Positions 5,690-8,056 of a stretch of 8,056 nucleotides of DNA are shown here, in pieces (positions within the stretch are counted from its first letter, which is position 1; each line of letters begins with the position of its first letter). The position numbers and the translations under genes are program-made. Location: assembly GCA_003646875.1 (NCBI GenBank), contig QMLT01000064.1:1-8056 (forward strand), read 5' to 3'. The notes below the pieces were generated by a model. It was not told the DNA's origin. It was given only the letters and a program-made list of their open reading frames with translations, and did not search any database. This DNA is from Deltaproteobacteria bacterium (GTDB taxonomy: Bacteria; Desulfobacterota; DSM-4660; Desulfatiglandales; B25-G16).

Positions 5690-7084
5690 GTGGCAAAAGG
5701 GAAAGTGGTGCAAGTTATTGGCACAGTGATCGATATGGAGTTTCCACCTGGTGAACTGCCGGCAATCAGTAATGGCATAGTGATTAATCAGGATGGCGTT
5801 AAAATTATTGTTGAGGCACAGCAACATATTGGAAACAATTGGGTTCGAGGTGTCGCACTAACCGCTACCGAGGGGTTGCAGAGAGGCGCTGAGGCCGTGG
5901 ATATGGGGAGCTCTATAACTGTGCCTGTGGGGAAGACAACGTTAGGGAGGCTCTTCAATGTCTTTGGTGAGCCCTTAGATAATCTTGGCGAGGTAAAGGC
6001 TGATTTACATTATCCTATTCATCGCCAACCACCTCCACTGGAGGAACAGGAGACTACTCCCCAGATATTAGAGACAGGGCTTAAAATAATGGATCTGGTA
6101 ACACCTTTTACCAGAGGTGGAAAGATTGGGGCATACGGGGGAGCCGGTGTAGGTAAAACGGTTGTCATTACTGAACTCATCCGTAATATTGCCACGGAGC
6201 ATGGCGGGTACTCCGTGTTTACCGGTGTAGGTGAGAGATCACGCGAGGGAAATGATCTGTGGCTGGAAATGAAAGAGTCCGGGGTTTTAGAAAGGACTGT
6301 TCTTGTTTTTGGCCAGATGAATGAAAGCCCTGGTGTTCGCTCTCGGGTAGGATTAACCGGGGTAACCATGGCAGAGTATTTCCGTGATGTTGAGGGGCAG
6401 GATGTTCTTCTGTTTATAGATAACATATACCGGTATGTTCTGGCTAACATGGAGCTATCCGCCCTGTTAGGGCGTATGCCCTCGGCAGTAGGTTATCAGC
6501 CAACGCTTGGCACAGATGTTGGCGAACTGGAGGAAAGAATCACAACGACTAAGAAGGGATCAATTACATCATTCCAGGCTATCTACGTGCCGGCTGATGA
6601 CTACACTGATCCTGGCATAGTAGCTACCTATGGCCACCTCGATGCTGTTGTTGCCTTGGAGCGTTCCCTTGCTGAGTTAGGCATTTATCCCGCTGTTGAC
6701 CCTTTGACCTCGACATCTCGAATACTTGACCCCGCTATAGTTGGTGAAGAGCACTATCAGGTGGCACGAGGCGTGCAGAGGACATTACAGAGATACAGGG
6801 AATTGCAGGATATAATAGCTATCCTGGGTATGGAGGAATTAAGCGACGAGGATAAACTTACTGTGAACAGGGCACGACGCATTCAGAGGTTTTGCTCCCA
6901 GCCATTTCACGTAGCTGAGCAATTCACCGGTATCCCGGGTAAATATGTGCCTGTTAGAGAAACGGTGCGTGGTTTTAAGGAGATTTTGGAAGGAAAACAC
7001 GATGAACTTCCCGAATCTGCCTTCTATATGGTGGGCGCTATTGACGAGGCGGTGGAAAAAGCTAAAGAGATGAGTGAGGTATAA
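5690..7084 (+). CDS. atpD: ATP synthase F1 subunit beta (catalytic)
   Basis: A 464-aa protein, the normal length, carrying the three catalytic sites that make ATP from ADP and phosphate. The P-loop is GGAGVGKT at 150-157 (Lys156, Thr157). The catalytic Glu182 and Arg183 lie in GVGERSREGND, and Walker B ends in Asp244 (LLFIDN). SALLGRMPSAVGYQPTL and the adenine-pocket GIYPAVDPL are present. The DELSEED-type loop reads EELSDED (382-388). The start is GTG: AAGGAGG (5677-5683) lies six bases upstream and the codon just before is an in-frame stop; a nearby ATG at 5686 is out of frame. Some segments depart from the common form, for example DDYTDPGIVATYGHLDA for DDLTDPAPATTFAHLDA. The stop overlaps the atpC start by one base. 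Confidence 0.98.
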   Translation: MAKGKVVQVIGTVIDMEFPPGELPAISNGIVINQDGVKIIVEAQQHIGNNWVRGVALTATEGLQRGAEAVDMGSSITVPVGKTTLGRLFNVFGEPLDNLGEVKADLHYPIHRQPPPLEEQETTPQILETGLKIMDLVTPFTRGGKIGAYGGAGVGKTVVITELIRNIATEHGGYSVFTGVGERSREGNDLWLEMKESGVLERTVLVFGQMNESPGVRSRVGLTGVTMAEYFRDVEGQDVLLFIDNIYRYVLANMELSALLGRMPSAVGYQPTLGTDVGELEERITTTKKGSITSFQAIYVPADDYTDPGIVATYGHLDAVVALERSLAELGIYPAVDPLTSTSRILDPAIVGEEHYQVARGVQRTLQRYRELQDIIAILGMEELSDEDKLTVNRARRIQRFCSQPFHVAEQFTGIPGKYVPVRETVRGFKEILEGKHDELPESAFYMVGAIDEAVEKAKEMSEV

Positions 7085-7518
7085 TGGCTACATTTAGGCT
7101 TGAGCTTGTTACCGCAGAAAGAATGGTTTACTCCGATGATGTGGACATGGTGATCGCATGGGGACTGGAGGGGCAATTAGGCATTCTTCCCCATCATGCT
7201 CCTTTAATGACCATGCTTCAGCCCGGAGAGTTAATTGTAAAAAAGGATAATAAAGAGACCTATATGGCCGTCAGCGGTGGTTTTCTTGAAGTACGCCCTG
7301 ATAAGGTGATTGTCTTAGCTGATGCCTGTGAACGTGCCGAGGAAATAGATAGGACTCGAGCTGAAGAGGCTAAACGTCAGGCAGAAGAGATCATAAGGGC
7401 TCCATCGCCTGAGACAGAAACCGCTACGGCTGAGGCCGCTCTTCGTCGATCATTGGTCAGATTAAAGGTGGCTGAAAAAATACGCCGCAAACGGGGACAG
7501 AAGCCGAGAAGCCTGTAG
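7084..7518 (+). CDS. atpC: ATP synthase F1 subunit epsilon
   Basis: A 144-aa protein that links gamma to the c ring and, in many bacteria, restrains ATP hydrolysis. The N-terminal beta sandwich (about 1-85) carries the hallmark GQLGILPHHAPLMTML, preceded by VTAERMVYSDDVDMV. The C-terminal helical hairpin (about 88-133) is intact and Ala/Glu/Arg-rich, so an inhibitory conformation remains possible. The extreme end is strongly basic (KIRRKRGQKPRSL). The ATG overlaps the atpD stop as TAATG, without a strong ribosome binding site of its own, which points to coupled translation. The length is normal, slightly above the E. coli protein. Confidence 0.96.
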   Translation: MATFRLELVTAERMVYSDDVDMVIAWGLEGQLGILPHHAPLMTMLQPGELIVKKDNKETYMAVSGGFLEVRPDKVIVLADACERAEEIDRTRAEEAKRQAEEIIRAPSPETETATAEAALRRSLVRLKVAEKIRRKRGQKPRSL

Positions 7519-7528
7519 GAGTGATATT

Positions 7529-7987
7529 ATGAAAGCATTTGCAGACAAGCTTATTGAGATTACCGAAAGACATGCAGAAGAGATTTCTGAACAATACTGC
7601 AAAGATATCAGGACAAATAACAGAACACCATCATACCATGTAATCCCTGAGGAAGACTGCCTTGTTAAGGCTGTAAGCTTCTATAAAAATCTGAGCAGGA
7701 TATACTTTAGCCAAAGACCAAATAGAGATTTATATGAGTACTTCACGCAGTATGCTGAAGACACATACAATGAAGGCATTTCCTGTCCTGAAGCGATATA
7801 TGCCCTTTTTATGATGAAAAAACATATGTGGTTATACGCAGACTCACAGGCGCTTTTTATCACACCTATGGATCATCTACAGGCAATAGAAGCCCTCAAT
7901 AAAACAATACGTATATTTGACCTTGGCACATTTTTTATCGCACAAAAATATGATGCATTAAAAAAACGGGACGGATTTATTTATTAA
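7529..7987 (+). CDS. Small soluble protein, RsbRD-type N-terminal sensor domain-like
   Basis: A 152-aa, mostly helical protein with no signal peptide or membrane segment. It resembles, from memory, the RsbRD N-terminal domain (PF14361 type), a helical sensory module found before STAS or histidine-kinase domains. Supporting features are an N-terminal helix ending in a W/Y-type position (about 1-25), a middle FYKNLSRIYFSQ stretch, the EYFTQYAEDTYNEGISCPEAIYALFMMKKHMWLYA block, and a final FDLGTFFIAQKYD. No output domain follows, so it would be a stand-alone module. It starts ten bases after atpC with AGGAG (7517-7521) overlapping that stop, so it is probably in the same transcript. Its sequence looks more AT-rich than the atp genes. 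The function is unknown and the family assignment is tentative. Confidence 0.6.
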   Translation: MKAFADKLIEITERHAEEISEQYCKDIRTNNRTPSYHVIPEEDCLVKAVSFYKNLSRIYFSQRPNRDLYEYFTQYAEDTYNEGISCPEAIYALFMMKKHMWLYADSQALFITPMDHLQAIEALNKTIRIFDLGTFFIAQKYDALKKRDGFIY

Positions 7988-8001
7988 CAATAAGATTACT
8001 A

Positions 8002-8032
8002 TTCAGCCACAGATTCACACAGATAAACACAG
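8002..8032 (+). repeat. Short tandem intergenic repeat, period 10
   Basis: TTCAGCCACA (8002-8011) is followed by a ten-base period: CAGATTCACA (8010-8019), CAGATAAACA (8020-8029) and a truncated CAG. The opening ten bases are identical to those at 1763-1772. Sequences of the form AGCCACAGATTCACACAGAT are, from memory, widespread between genes of environmental anaerobes. It lies 14 bases after the stop at 7987. It has no stem and no T-run, so it does not act as an intrinsic terminator. Strand is arbitrary. Confidence 0.55.
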
Positions 8033-8046
8033 GTTAGCTTAAATAC

Positions 8047-8051
8047 AGGAG
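8047..8051 (+). promoter_or_regulatory. Possible ribosome binding site for a gene beyond the window
   Basis: AGGAG occurs five bases before the window ends. No start codon follows inside the window, but a start one to five bases beyond the edge would be well spaced. A downstream gene on the same strand is therefore plausible but unproven. Confidence 0.3.
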
Positions 8052-8056
8052 AATAA

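Noticed and set aside
6019..6450. 143-aa open frame on the minus strand opposite atpD
   Set aside because: It is antisense to conserved catalytic motifs of beta, shows no recognisable family, and is a typical shadow frame.
7988..8056. Transcription terminator after the last gene
   Set aside because: I see no GC-rich stem followed by a T-run in this stretch, only the tandem repeat and a possible ribosome binding site.

Overview
The window is a bacterial F1Fo-ATP synthase operon, read entirely on the + strand. It is complete from the atpI-type gene to atpC in the classical order I-B-E-F-H-A-G-D-C. The end of a response-regulator gene lies upstream, and a small gene that may encode a sensory domain lies downstream. 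No mobile element, CRISPR array or RNA gene was found, and I see no previously undescribed system. The interest lies in residue substitutions within the enzyme and in one structured spacer.

Layout: 1-492 is the C-terminal part of a response regulator, cut by the window edge. 531-833 encodes a two-helix AtpI/AtpZ-type protein. 833-1753 is atpB (subunit a). 1754-1941 is a 188-nt spacer, the only large gap in the operon. It holds a short period-8 repeat, an AT-rich stretch with overlapping TATAAT motifs, a long bulged hairpin, and a small perfect hairpin one base before the atpE ribosome binding site. atpE, atpF, atpH, atpA, atpG, atpD and atpC then follow with spacings from a 1-nt overlap to 36 nt. 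7529-7987 encodes a 152-aa soluble protein resembling RsbRD-type N-terminal sensor domains. The last 69 nt hold a period-10 repeat that opens with the same ten bases as the repeat before atpE, and then a possible ribosome binding site for a gene beyond the window.

How the genes work together: subunits a, b and c form the membrane Fo motor, and alpha3-beta3-gamma-delta-epsilon forms F1. The AtpI-type protein probably helps assemble the c ring. The c subunit lacks the extra Na+ ligands of sodium-dependent enzymes, so a proton-driven enzyme is inferred. Catalytic P-loop, Walker B, arginine-finger and subunit-a arginine residues are all present. Unusual points are Phe for Gln in the alpha P-loop and Met at a subunit-a channel position that is usually Glu or His.

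Organism: a bacterium of moderate GC by eye (not counted), with strong AGGAGG-type ribosome binding sites. The intergenic repeats and the receiver-plus-helical-tail regulator recall environmental anaerobic lineages such as Brocadiales planctomycetes, Nitrospirota, Desulfobacterota or Chloroflexota. This is an impression from memory, and the phylum cannot be fixed from the sequence alone.
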